Below, piece by piece: positions 7,774 through 14,424 of a DNA stretch of 34,729 nt. The stretch's first letter is position 1; each line of letters begins with the position of its first letter. This DNA is from Chloroflexota bacterium (GTDB taxonomy: Bacteria > Chloroflexota > Anaerolineae > UBA4142). The stretch spans positions 1 to 34,729 of the forward strand of contig JAMCQI010000034.1 of NCBI GenBank assembly GCA_023381515.1, in the 5' to 3' direction. A model generated the notes under the pieces. That model saw only the letters and a list, made by a program, of their open reading frames with translations, did no database searches and was not told the DNA's origin. Made by a program: the position numbers and the translations under genes.

Positions 7774-7959
7774 CTACTTGTCGTGGAACTGTGGATGGAG
7801 GAACAGATTCCCTCGCTCAAGCGGCTCGGCGTACTCACGCCCTATCTTGGCGCCGGTGCTCCGCGCATGGCACAGCACCACGACTTGCCTCCCACGCAGT
7901 AGGATCGACAGCGTCTCGCGTTCCATTGGCGAGTGAAACCCGACGCGGGTGCATCCCAC
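7774..7959 (-). pseudogene. Fragment of a DprA/SLOG-like Rossmann protein
   Basis: An open frame of 61 codons reads VGFHSPMERETLSILLRGRQ, then VVVLCHARSTG and REYAEPLERGNLFLHPQF. This resembles the C-terminal half of DprA-related SLOG-superfamily proteins of unknown function (SGFhSP.Er..L.iLLRG.QPv.vCpAR...). The N-terminal nucleotide-binding part is absent in any frame, so this looks like a truncated remnant. The family call rests on recalled sequence pattern only. Confidence 0.4.
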
Positions 7960-8044
7960 AGGTACGTCTTCATTGACGCCAAGCGACGCGAGTCATCTGG
8001 AACCAGGGTGGAAATGTCCATGTGACATGCGGTCGCATTCGAAT

Positions 8045-8073
8045 TTCCCATTTTTCAAGAGCGCGGATACAAT
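8045..8073 (+). promoter_or_regulatory. Possible promoter for the DUF488 gene
   Basis: TTCCCA (8045-8050) and TACAAT (8068-8073) are separated by 17 bases, with a start near 8080 and a 20-base leader. The -35 element is weak (4 of 6). Confidence 0.4.
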
Positions 8074-8100
8074 GTCCTCCGTGGTGGAGAAAGCATTCTC

Positions 8101-8568
8101 ATGAGACTGATGACCTGCGGTTACCAGGGCGCCACGCCCTCGCAATTCTTCTCGACGTTGCAGAAGAACAAGGTCGAGACAATCGTCGACGTGCGCGAGC
8201 TGCCGTTGAGCCGCAAGCCCGGCTTCTCAAAATCCGCGTTGGCCAAAACTGCCGCAAGATACGGTATCCGTTACACTCACGTCCCCTCGCTCGGGTGCCC
8301 GCGCGACATTCGGCACGCTTACCGCAAGGACAAGGATTGGCGACTCTTTACAAAACGATTTCTGGCCTACTTGAAGACGCAAAAGCAAGCCTTGAACGCT
8401 CTTGCCGAGTTGGTCGAGCGCGAACGGTGCTGTCTGCTCTGCTTTGAAGCCGATCCAAAGGCTTGTCACAGGTCTTTTATTGCCGACAACCTCGCTGGAC
8501 GAGCGGGCACGAAGCTTTCAATAGTGCACCTCACGGTTCCATCCTCAGTCCGGCCTGCGTCGCGCTAG
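8101..8568 (+). CDS. DUF488 family protein
   Basis: The 155-aa product carries the DUF488 hallmarks: GYQG at 7-10, IVDVRELPLSRKPGFSKSAL at 28-47, a YTHVPSLGCP segment, and CFEADPKACHRS at 114-125. The biochemical role of DUF488 is unknown; the conserved Asp-Val-Arg and Cys-His-Arg residues suggest nucleic-acid or nucleotide binding. A GGAGAAAG-type ribosome site lies before the ATG. The gene is convergent with the truncated ECF sigma paralogue and their stop codons overlap (8565-8568). Confidence 0.85.
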   Translation: MRLMTCGYQGATPSQFFSTLQKNKVETIVDVRELPLSRKPGFSKSALAKTAARYGIRYTHVPSLGCPRDIRHAYRKDKDWRLFTKRFLAYLKTQKQALNALAELVERERCCLLCFEADPKACHRSFIADNLAGRAGTKLSIVHLTVPSSVRPASR

Positions 8569-8906
8569 TGCCGGCGCCCGGCCGAACCTGCTCGCGTCGG
8601 TACGCTGCTCCGCCGATCAGTGGCTGATCGGGAAGTCGACTCATCCAGCGAGCGAGTGTGCGCAGCCTGACGGTACGACGCAGTTCGTCTCCGGTCGATC
8701 GCGGCATTCGTCGCGATGCGATAGACCCATGTCGACAATGACGCTTCAGCGCGGAACACCTCCAACGTCTGATTGACCTCGAGCAGGACCTCTTGCGTCA
8801 GGTCTTCGGCTTCCCGCTCGCCGACCAGCCGCGTAAGGTAACGCTCGAACTTCGGCTGGTAGAGCCCGTGTTGCGCCAAGTCCAATTCGCTGTGATTCGT
8901 GGGCAT
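8565..8906 (-). pseudogene. Truncated ECF sigma factor paralogue
   Basis: The first 85-90 residues are nearly identical to the sigma factor at 7144-7695 (RYLTRLVGEREAEDLTQEVL, STWVYRIATNAAID, HTRSLDEST). After that point the frame runs into unrelated Arg/Ser-rich sequence and stops. Region sigma4, needed for -35 recognition, is missing, so it cannot act as a normal sigma factor. A copy of the ECF-type promoter motif remains upstream at 8917-8946, showing duplication of gene plus promoter, then 3' deletion next to the DUF488 gene. Confidence 0.8.
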
Positions 8907-8916
8907 TTCCCGCTAA

Positions 8917-8946
8917 CATAGACGCGGCGGCGGGGAAAAAAGGATA
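8917..8946 (-). promoter_or_regulatory. Third copy of the ECF-type promoter motif
   Basis: TATCC (8946-8942) and CGTCTATG (8924-8917) on the minus strand, with a 17-base spacer, one base longer than in the two other copies. It precedes the truncated sigma paralogue. Confidence 0.55.
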
Positions 8947-9041
8947 CGGGTGACGTCGGCCACGCCGATCATAATATGGAACGTCCGCCGGCCATCCGCT
9001 CGCGGAGAATGGCTTTCGCTTTCGCCCTGCTTCTTAACCAC

Positions 9042-10348
9042 GGCTGTTGCAAAGTCGTCAGGCGTGCCCCGCGAGGAGATCGAAAGCCTGTCGGGGGTTC
9101 GCATCAAAGTCGCGCCGCGCGTCGGGCACGTTTTTCACCCCGCGGCGTAGGAGCAAGCCCAGCACTAGGTTGTTGATGACAGCCATCGCTTCGGGGGCGT
9201 GCCCGCGCCGCAGAGTGCAGCGATCTTCCTTCAACGTATCATCGCGCCGATAATGGAGCCCATTCTCAATCATCCAATGCCGGCGAATCAATACTAAGAG
9301 GCGGTTGGGGTCGGCTTCTCGTGCGCTTAGGCGGGTCACCCCGTAGACCACTTCGTCGCTCTCCTTGTTGTCCTTCACGCGCGTGAAACGCTGTTCTAGC
9401 TTGAAGACCTGCTCAACGCCGGGCCAATCCAGGTAACCTTTCAACGCACCACTCACCGTGATCGTTCGCCGTTCAATCCGTCCATGGCCTTTCTCGACCG
9501 TTTCCGCTGTGCGAAAATCATCCTGCGACGCAGGACTGAAGCCCTTCCCCACCACCTCGGGCGCAAAGAGCTGCGCAATGTCCTGCCGAGTCTGCGGCTG
9601 ATTGTCCTTGATGATCCAGATAAAGCCTCCCCCGGCCTGCAGAATGTCCAGCGACAACTCCCGTTGCGCCAGCAGGGCATCCCCAGTGACGATTTTCCCC
9701 CGTAAATCCAGGCATTTCACCACCCGCCCCGCGGCTGGAATTTCATTTTCCTTGCTCCCCACTTCCACTTGGAACAGCACCCAGCCCTCTTCGGGTAGAA
9801 ACGCCGCCAGCAGATGGATGCCGTGCGACTGGCCAGCAGGAATCGTGCCGCGCATCGTTTTGCCGTCCAACGTAATCTGCACGCGGGTGCCTGCCTGTGG
9901 TTGACGGGCAAAGAACTCCCGGCTGAGCCGCTCGAACTCGTCGATCTGGATGGCGTGCCCCAGAATGCGGCTGTAGGTCGTGGCGTGCGGCGCCTGCTCT
10001 TGGGAAAGCGCCAGGAAACCGGCGAGCAGGGTCGCACGTCGCTTCACCCACTGGGCGATCCCGCGCAGGTGGTTCTCGCCCGCCAATTTCGCGAGGAGGA
10101 CCAAGACGAGCACGGTGGCAAGACAATACCGCAAACCGCGGGCATCCCGTTGATCGTGCAAGCCGCACATGGCCTCGACCAAACTGCCGACCTCGAAGAC
10201 CAGCCCCTCCGGCCGCACGTTGATTTCAAACGCAATTGAGGTATACTTGGCCATGGTGACCTCCTTCCGAGTGATAGGTCGTGGCAACTCCCTACCACCC
10301 TGGAGGATGGTCACTTTTCTTTAGTTGTCAAGGGACCTTGCAACAGCC
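9042..10348 (-). mobile_element. ISAs1-family insertion sequence, intact
   Basis: The element of about 1.3 kb is bounded by inverted ends GGCTGTTGCAAAGTC (9042-9056) and, on the other strand, GGCTGTTGCAAGGTC (10348-10334), 14 of 15 identical. It encodes one full-length transposase. I could not find a convincing target duplication next to these ends. Sequence on both flanks looks like the two halves of one DUF6941-like gene, so the element appears to have inserted into it. Confidence 0.85.
9058..10254 (-). CDS. ISAs1 family transposase
   Basis: The 398-aa DDE transposase has the N-terminal helical DDE-associated region (LVEAMCGLHDQRDARGLRY), catalytic Asp130 in TLDGKTMRG, Asp192 in IVTGDALLAQRE and Glu330 in RRHWMIENGLHYRRDDT, followed by the C-terminal PEAMAVINNLVLGLL typical of ISAs1. 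The start at 10254 is chosen because GGAAGGAGG lies five bases before it; a longer frame from 10314 lacks such a site. No frameshift or internal stop is present, so the element may still be active. The stop at 9058 overlaps the left inverted end. Confidence 0.95.
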   Translation of the reverse strand: MAKYTSIAFEINVRPEGLVFEVGSLVEAMCGLHDQRDARGLRYCLATVLVLVLLAKLAGENHLRGIAQWVKRRATLLAGFLALSQEQAPHATTYSRILGHAIQIDEFERLSREFFARQPQAGTRVQITLDGKTMRGTIPAGQSHGIHLLAAFLPEEGWVLFQVEVGSKENEIPAAGRVVKCLDLRGKIVTGDALLAQRELSLDILQAGGGFIWIIKDNQPQTRQDIAQLFAPEVVGKGFSPASQDDFRTAETVEKGHGRIERRTITVSGALKGYLDWPGVEQVFKLEQRFTRVKDNKESDEVVYGVTRLSAREADPNRLLVLIRRHWMIENGLHYRRDDTLKEDRCTLRRGHAPEAMAVINNLVLGLLLRRGVKNVPDARRDFDANPRQAFDLLAGHA

Positions 10349-10595
10349 CCGGGTTAGGATCACGTTGCAAGATGCAGACGGGAAACTGGTATTGTCAGTC
10401 GACGGCACAATGAACGTACCCAGCCATCAAGGCCCGGATCCGATCATTCTCAATCAGGTCATGCAGCTCCAAAATATCGTATTCCCTAGTTTTGGGAGTT
10501 ACGAATTCGTCGTGGAGCTAGACGGTCAGACCTTACCAATTAAAGTGCCTGTCGACGTTGTCGGCGCTACTCCTCCCGAGCAAAATCGGATATAA
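10349..10595 (+). pseudogene. 3' part of a DUF6941-like gene split by the ISAs1 element
   Basis: Outside the right IS end the plus strand reads VRITLQDADGKLVLSVDG, then QVMQLQNIVFPSFGSYEFVV and LDGQTLPIKVPVDVV. This resembles the C-terminal beta-rich half of DUF6941-type proteins (L.DaDG, l..l.fp..G.Yef.v.vdg). The open frame continues backwards into IS sequence and uses an IS-internal GTG, so it is an artefactual fusion. Just left of the element (8976-9041) a short piece MAFAFALLLNH resembles the preceding strand of the family but is frameshifted against its own upstream. The gene is taken as interrupted and decaying. Confidence 0.5.
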
Positions 10596-10600
10596 TAGAG

Positions 10601-10854
10601 ATGGACGAAGGGGACAAACTGCTTGAGCGCATGCTCAAAAGTCAACATGGTTAGGCCGAGAGGGATATTGAGAGATTGTATCTGACATTCGGTTTTCAAT
10701 TCAAAGAGGCCACGCGACACCGCAAGTACTGGCATCCTCGACACCCGGAGCTTACGCATTTGTGCCTCGCCACCGACAGGTCAAGTCACCCTACGTGGTT
10801 GCCGCCATACGCTTGATTATGCGGCTGAAAGAACTGGAGCAAGATCATGAATAA
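10601..10854 (+). pseudogene. hicA: HicA-type toxin with nonsense and frameshift mutations
   Basis: Read in frame from ATG 10601 the sequence gives DKLLERMLKSQHG, a TAG, then AERDIERLYLTFGFQFKEA, RHRKYWHPRHPEL and, after a one-base frame change near 10780, VKSPYVVAAIRLIMRLKELE and a TAA at 10852-10854. This is the HicA layout (small RNA-binding toxin: hGW...di..l...GF, H..Y.HP, Y...A..LI..L), with the stop replacing the usual Trp. Two independent lesions make it inactive. Its end overlaps the hicB start by eight bases, the normal hicAB coupling. Confidence 0.7.
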
Positions 10855-11158
10855 ACAAATGCCCCCTTATACGACCATAGTGCAACTCGCGTCAGCGCCG
10901 GAAGGCTTGTACTATATTGCACGTCATCCCGAAATTGAGAACTGCTTCAGCGACGGACAGACCGTAGAGGAGGCCTTGACGAATCTCGCGGAGGTGACGC
11001 AAATGACGCTTGAACATCTGCTCGAACACCACCTCCCTATTCCTAGCCCCCAACCGTTTGGCCTAAACCCGCGTGACCTGGGTCAGGACCGGGCGTCGCC
11101 GACCAACGGGAACCAAACGGCGCTGCCAGGACTGCAGGTTCTTCCGATACCATCATAG
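10847..11158 (+). CDS. hicB: HicB-family antitoxin
   Basis: The 103-aa protein begins with the HicB partial RNase-H-like fold (YTTIVQLASAPEGLYYIARH), has the GQTVEEALTNLAEVTQ helix, and ends with a Pro/Gln-rich, less ordered tail. HicB proteins bind and neutralise HicA and often repress their operon. Here the HicA partner upstream is a pseudogene, so HicB is an orphan that could still act in trans on another HicA. A Rho-independent terminator follows at 11176-11211. Confidence 0.75.
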   Translation: MNKQMPPYTTIVQLASAPEGLYYIARHPEIENCFSDGQTVEEALTNLAEVTQMTLEHLLEHHLPIPSPQPFGLNPRDLGQDRASPTNGNQTALPGLQVLPIPS

Positions 11159-11175
11159 CATCACGCAACGTTCGA

Positions 11176-11211
11176 CGCACTTGTTACCGTAGTGTGACAA
11201 GTGCGTTTTTG
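11176..11211 (+). terminator. Rho-independent terminator after hicB
   Basis: CGCACTTGT (11176-11184) and ACAAGTGCG (11197-11205) form a perfect nine-base stem with a 12-base loop, followed by TTTTTG. It ends the hicA-hicB transcript. Confidence 0.85.
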
Positions 11212-11390
11212 TCTCTAGGACATCTTGGGGCGCTCTTCCTGCGGCCACAGTACCGTGAACGCGTCGCGAGCGCGGGGCATCGCCGCCACGTGATATGTGA
11301 CGTTGTGGAATCGGCGCGGTCTGCACGCTCGGCGCCGGCTTCCACGACTGACTTGCGGACGCGGCAAAGATCAATGAGTCGATTGACAAG

Positions 11391-11405
11391 TTGAAGGACC
11401 TTCAA
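11391..11405. repeat. Perfect 15-base dyad before the small CxxC protein gene
   Basis: TTGAAGG-A-CCTTCAA is a perfect palindrome 15 bases before the ATG at 11420. It may be an operator or a small RNA hairpin. A TTGACA lies at 11383-11388, but no -10 partner is evident. Confidence 0.4.
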
Positions 11406-11419
11406 GAGGGGAACAAGAG

Positions 11420-11665
11420 ATGAACCGCGCGCCGGACTGGACCATTGCGAAATTCGAAATCTTCCTCGCCCACAACGATCTAACGGGCGAACAATTGGCC
11501 GAACTGCTGCCTCGCCGAACCGCCGGTGCGATTGAGGCCGTGCGAAATGGCATTCATTTGTTCCATACCCGCGGCGATGGGTCGATGCTGTCGGAGATCA
11601 TGCGGCAGCGAATCGAGCAGAACCGTGCGCGGCTGATCTGTCCGGTGTGTAAGGCGCAACTGTGA
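11420..11665 (+). CDS. Small protein with C-terminal CxxC, family not recognised
   Basis: The 81-aa product reads as a compact helical protein: WTIAKFEIFLAHNDLTGEQL, then AELLPRRTAGAIEAVRNGIH, then HTRGDGSMLSEIMRQ, and ends RLICPVCKAQL. The first part resembles a SANT/Myb-like or other small helix-turn-helix layout (aromatic-rich helix, then eLLP.RT..AI..vR), and the CPVC end could bind zinc, so a DNA-binding role is possible but not shown. The ATG follows AGAGGGGAACAAGAG. A perfect dyad at 11391-11405 lies just upstream. The coding pattern is convincing for a real gene. Confidence 0.55.
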   Translation: MNRAPDWTIAKFEIFLAHNDLTGEQLAELLPRRTAGAIEAVRNGIHLFHTRGDGSMLSEIMRQRIEQNRARLICPVCKAQL

Positions 11666-11941
11666 CAGCAGGATGATCGTTTATAGCGATCACGCGCTTG
11701 CTGAAAAACTGCTTCCAGGGCGTCCCTCGCATACCTTCGCGTTTGGCGGCGACCCGCGCTCACGCCATCGTAGACCGGGCCACCGGTTAATGGTCGTCGA
11801 TGAATGATGCGCCTCCGGGCGATGGGACGGCGTGGCGAGCCGTAACGCGGTAAACTGCGCTTCCAGGCGCTGGAACGCATACCGCGTGCAGTGAGTGAAT
11901 TGACTCATCCCCCTGGCCGCGGCATACTCTAATATGACACT

Positions 11942-12082
11942 GTGATCGACCTCGTCAAAGAATCGGCCGGTGGACTTGGCTCCAACGACGCGCTTATCGC
12001 GCTTGCCTGCCGAGACCGCGACATTCCGTTCCTCGCGAGCTTTGATGCCGACTTCGATCGGATCGCGTGGCTTAACGGATAA
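11942..12082 (+). pseudogene. C-terminal fragment of a PIN-domain toxin
   Basis: Forty-six codons read VKESAGGLGSNDALIALACR, DRDIPFLASFDADFDRI and AWLNG, the C-terminal PIN signature (f.DALIal.....i...aSfD.DFd.i..l). An in-frame TAA at 11933-11935 lies just upstream, and I see no N-terminal PIN half with its first Asp on the plus strand. It is therefore a remnant of a VapC-type gene, distinct from the broken one at 4416-4743. Confidence 0.6.
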
Positions 12083-12563
12083 AAGGGCCGGATGATCTTG
12101 TCGCGGAGCAGTAACCCCTGAACACTTAGCGAACACCACCTTCCCAGACCCGACCCCAACCGAAGGGCGTTAACCCACACGACATGTGACCTGGTCGCGC
12201 GTCTCTGGCGCGCCAGCTTGCCGGCATTACGTCGGTCCCCCGTTCCCTCATCCGTGTCAATCCGTACAGTCCGCGTCCCATTTCAGCCGTTCGTCGCCCT
12301 GCCGCTCGGCTCAGCCGGACTACGCCGAATACACAGCATGAATGTATTCGTTCTTCCTCGGAACAAAACAACCACCCAGCATATAAATCCGCCAGGTGGT
12401 CCTTTATGCGTCCCGGAATTCCGGTTCGCATCGGACAGGGTCAGTCAATCGTGACTGTCCGCGCCTCAAACCGATCTCGGCTGTAACCGGTTCCGATCAA
12501 ACGAACGCGCGAGCGTCTTTCAGAACCCGCATCAGCGGGTCTGGTGTTTCTGAGCCGTCGGTT
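12083..12563. other. Non-coding stretch between PIN fragment and MNT gene
   Basis: No convincing gene was found on either strand; the open frames here have no family-like pattern. One short hairpin, ACCCGC (12525-12530) with GCGGGT (12535-12540), stands 24 bases past the stop of the minus-strand MNT gene but lacks a clear U-tract. Confidence 0.45.
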
Positions 12564-12920
12564 TCAACCGATGGCGTCAATCGTCGCCTCGCTGGCTCGG
12601 AACAAAACCTGCGCTGTGCCTAGAATTTCTTCTTTCAACAGCCAATTGTGGCTTTGCTCTAAACCTCGCTGGCTGATCAGGTCCACCTTTCTGCCGAAGA
12701 GGCGCGACAGATCCAGTTGAATTTGAATGTGATCGAACAACCCCCAGTCAGCGTGGTCTGTAAAGGCGGCTAGAAAATCGAGGCCGCTGTCAGGGCCAAA
12801 ATCATCACGCAGCGCAGAACCGAATAACGCCAGCTCCTGAATCTTCCAGCGCTCGCAGAATTCGGCGATTTTGTCACTTGGAACTGCCAAAACGAATTTG
12901 CTGATCACGAAAATCATCAT
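12564..12920 (-). CDS. MNT-type nucleotidyltransferase-fold protein lacking one catalytic Asp
   Basis: The 118-aa protein matches minimal nucleotidyltransferases: AEFCERWKIQELALFGSALR, then DDFGPDSGLDFLAAF, then FGRKVDLISQRGL. These proteins are antitoxins that AMPylate HEPN toxins, or stand-alone enzymes. The usual SDxD pair is here SGLD, so the first metal-binding Asp is Gly, while the third acidic residue (KVDLI) remains. Activity is doubtful. The start at 12920 (one of two adjacent ATGs) is used because the frame upstream runs into the solo IS end at 12961. No HEPN partner is seen next to it. Confidence 0.7.
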   Translation of the reverse strand: MMIFVISKFVLAVPSDKIAEFCERWKIQELALFGSALRDDFGPDSGLDFLAAFTDHADWGLFDHIQIQLDLSRLFGRKVDLISQRGLEQSHNWLLKEEILGTAQVLFRASEATIDAIG

Positions 12921-12960
12921 ACAACACCCCGGATTGCTAGTCAACCAGAACCCCAGCCAG

Positions 12961-12975
12961 GGCTGTTGCAAAGTC
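12961..12975. repeat. Solo ISAs1 terminal repeat
   Basis: GGCTGTTGCAAAGTC is identical over 15 bases to the left end of the intact ISAs1 element at 9042-9056. Neither a partner end nor transposase sequence was found next to it, so it is a scar or end fragment. Confidence 0.65.
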
Positions 12976-13046
12976 AGTTGCTGACCTCCCGTTGCAACCT
13001 CTCGTTAACGCGACTCCCCCTTCGCCTGCAGGGAAGTGGGCCGGGG

Positions 13047-13101
13047 CGATGGAGCGTCTCTGAAGCCCGGCCAACGGCCGGGCGTAATGGTCGCTCCATC
13101 G
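13047..13101. other. Symmetric nested double hairpin
   Basis: An outer stem CGATGGAGCG (13047-13056) with CGCTCCATCG (13092-13101) and an inner stem GCCCGGCC (13065-13072) with GGCCGGGC (13076-13083) share one axis. Both unpaired sides are eight bases and the loop is three. All 18 base pairs are perfect. It could be a structured RNA, a cruciform or a recombination or protein-binding site. No coding sequence covers it. Confidence 0.6.
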
Positions 13102-13125
13102 AGGTCGGCCCCGCCGTACATAAAT

Positions 13126-13154
13126 CGATGCGCTCCGAGATTCAGAGCGCATCG
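13126..13154 (-). terminator. Terminator-like hairpin after the DUF5666-type gene
   Basis: CGATGCGCTC (13126-13135) pairs with GAGCGCATCG (13145-13154), a ten-base stem with a nine-base loop. On the minus strand it is followed by ATTTATG. It sits 30 bases past the stop of the gene at 13184. Confidence 0.5.
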
Positions 13155-13183
13155 TCCTTCATCGTACCGTTGCGAGCAAAGCG

Positions 13184-13993
13184 TTAGCCGCCGTGCTTGC
13201 CGGCACCGTGGTTCCCCTTGTTCGAGTTCCCGCCGTCTCCGCCGTTGCCGTTGTTGGGGTGGTCCTGCGATTGATTTCCGTCGCCCCCGCCGCCATTCGT
13301 GTGGCTGGGGTCGCCGTTCGAGTGCGGTCCCGAGTTTGCGCCGTTGCCGTTCAGCGGTCCGAAGAAAGGACCGGCTGGGCCGGTTCCCGCGGGCGGGCCG
13401 CCCTTGTTGGCGTCGCCGTCGTGCGGTTTGTTCTTATTGTCGCCGCCGATCGTTCCGGTGATCGGTTTGTGGCCGCCGAACCCATCTTCGTCGGTGATCG
13501 GCCTCGTCCCGGTGATCGTCTTGCCGTCGCCGATGCGATCGTCATCCGTGATCGTCATCGTCGCGGTGATCACGTCCCCGCGGTCGTCCCCTCTGCCTTT
13601 GTCGATTCCGTTCCCCTTGTCGTCGCCGGCTCCCAGTCCGGGTTTGATCTCCGACGCGAGGACCGAGCCGTCCGGCTGCAGCGTCCCTTCCACGTTGACG
13701 ATCATGCCCGGCTTCAAGTTCCCCTTGACTTCGGTCGTGATCCCCAGCGTCACCGTGACGCCCGTATCCAAAACGATCGTCGTCGTGCCCGTCACGCCCA
13801 CCGTGCTCGTGACGCTCTGGATCGTACCGGTGATCTCCACCGAGTTCGTGGAGGTGATATCCTGAGAGACCTCGATCGCCGCCGGTGCGGCGAACGGTGC
13901 CTGCGATTGGAACTTGGGGCTGTCCTGCGGCGTGCCAAGCGCAGCCGACAGCGCCGCCACGATCGCAAACAAGGCCTGCGCAATACTGCTCAA
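13184..13993 (-). CDS. Secreted DUF5666-type protein with Gly/Asn-rich tail
   Basis: The 269-aa protein starts with a signal-peptide-like segment (SSIAQALFAIVAALSAALG), then has one OB-like beta domain of DUF5666 type: VEITGTIQSVTST, TTIVLDTGVTVTLG, NLKPGMIVNVEG and DGSVLASEIKPG. The second half is low-complexity Gly, Asn, Asp and Lys, with repeated TITGTRPITDEDG-like units, ending HGAGKHGG. It is probably exported; the function is unknown. TTG at 13993 is taken as start because AAAGGAG lies eight bases before it; the longer frame from 14107 has no such site and would bury the signal segment. Confidence 0.65.
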   Translation of the reverse strand: MSSIAQALFAIVAALSAALGTPQDSPKFQSQAPFAAPAAIEVSQDITSTNSVEITGTIQSVTSTVGVTGTTTIVLDTGVTVTLGITTEVKGNLKPGMIVNVEGTLQPDGSVLASEIKPGLGAGDDKGNGIDKGRGDDRGDVITATMTITDDDRIGDGKTITGTRPITDEDGFGGHKPITGTIGGDNKNKPHDGDANKGGPPAGTGPAGPFFGPLNGNGANSGPHSNGDPSHTNGGGGDGNQSQDHPNNGNGGDGGNSNKGNHGAGKHGG

Positions 13994-14196
13994 ATCGTTT
14001 CTCCTTTCATCTTGGTTTCGCGCGGATCCAACAACTTGACGCCGCGAAACGGGCCGATCGGCCGCCCGCAATGCACGGCCGAATCCGGCTCCCGGGCGAC
14101 TTGCCATTCGGCATCTAGATTAACGCATCGAGCGAAGTCGAGGGTTAACACTGACTTAAATGAACTTTAAGCCCATGTTAAAATTTTTCCACCCTA

Positions 14197-14225
14197 TTGA
14201 CATAGCACAAATGTTCTGGTATAAT
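14197..14225 (+). promoter_or_regulatory. Perfect-consensus sigma70 promoter inside the left terminal repeat
   Basis: TTGACA (14197-14202) and TATAAT (14220-14225) with the ideal 17-base spacer point at the transposase gene. A CCGTT-TCGG-AACGG hairpin (14240-14253) lies at the start of the expected transcript. Confidence 0.8.
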
Positions 14226-14351
14226 AACCTCTGCAGTGACCGTTTCGGAACGGGGACAAGGAATCGTCCTCATTCGTGCTCAGAATAGCTACGATGCGCT
14301 GGCTCGTGAGGGGTAAATCGCCCCTTGCGAGTCGGTTTCTTAAGGAATAAA

Positions 14352-14424
14352 GGTGACCGCTCCCACGGCTGTGCTAGAATGGTGATGGCTAAATCTCCAT
14401 TCGCAAAGCCAAGGAGCGGTCGCC
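14352..14424 (+). promoter_or_regulatory. Hairpin that would hide the transposase ribosome site
   Basis: GGTGACCGCTCC (14352-14363) can pair with GGAGCGGTCGCC (14413-14424), 12 pairs including one G-U. The second arm covers the GGAG of the AAGGAG ribosome site and ends at the base before the ATG at 14425. The loop holds further pairing (AATGG with CCATT). Transcripts from the end promoter contain both arms and would be poorly translated. A TAGAAT at 14375-14380 could start a shorter transcript lacking the first arm. Confidence 0.6.

Noticed and set aside
9030..10360. Target-site duplication around the ISAs1 element
   Set aside because: The bases flanking 9042 and 10348 do not match over 8-10 positions.
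81..10854. TAG used as a sense codon (Trp), since both the OmpA remnant and hicA have TAG at a conserved Trp
   Set aside because: Intact genes here use TAG as a true stop (for example the transposase at 16915-16917 and the operon's last gene at 17379-17381), and both affected genes carry other signs of decay.
11690..12139. 149-codon minus-strand frame
   Set aside because: It overlaps the plus-strand PIN fragment and its translation shows no family-like pattern.
13193..14170. Long plus-strand open frame opposite the DUF5666-type gene
   Set aside because: It is an antisense shadow of a low-complexity gene; the minus frame has a signal peptide, a domain pattern and a ribosome site.
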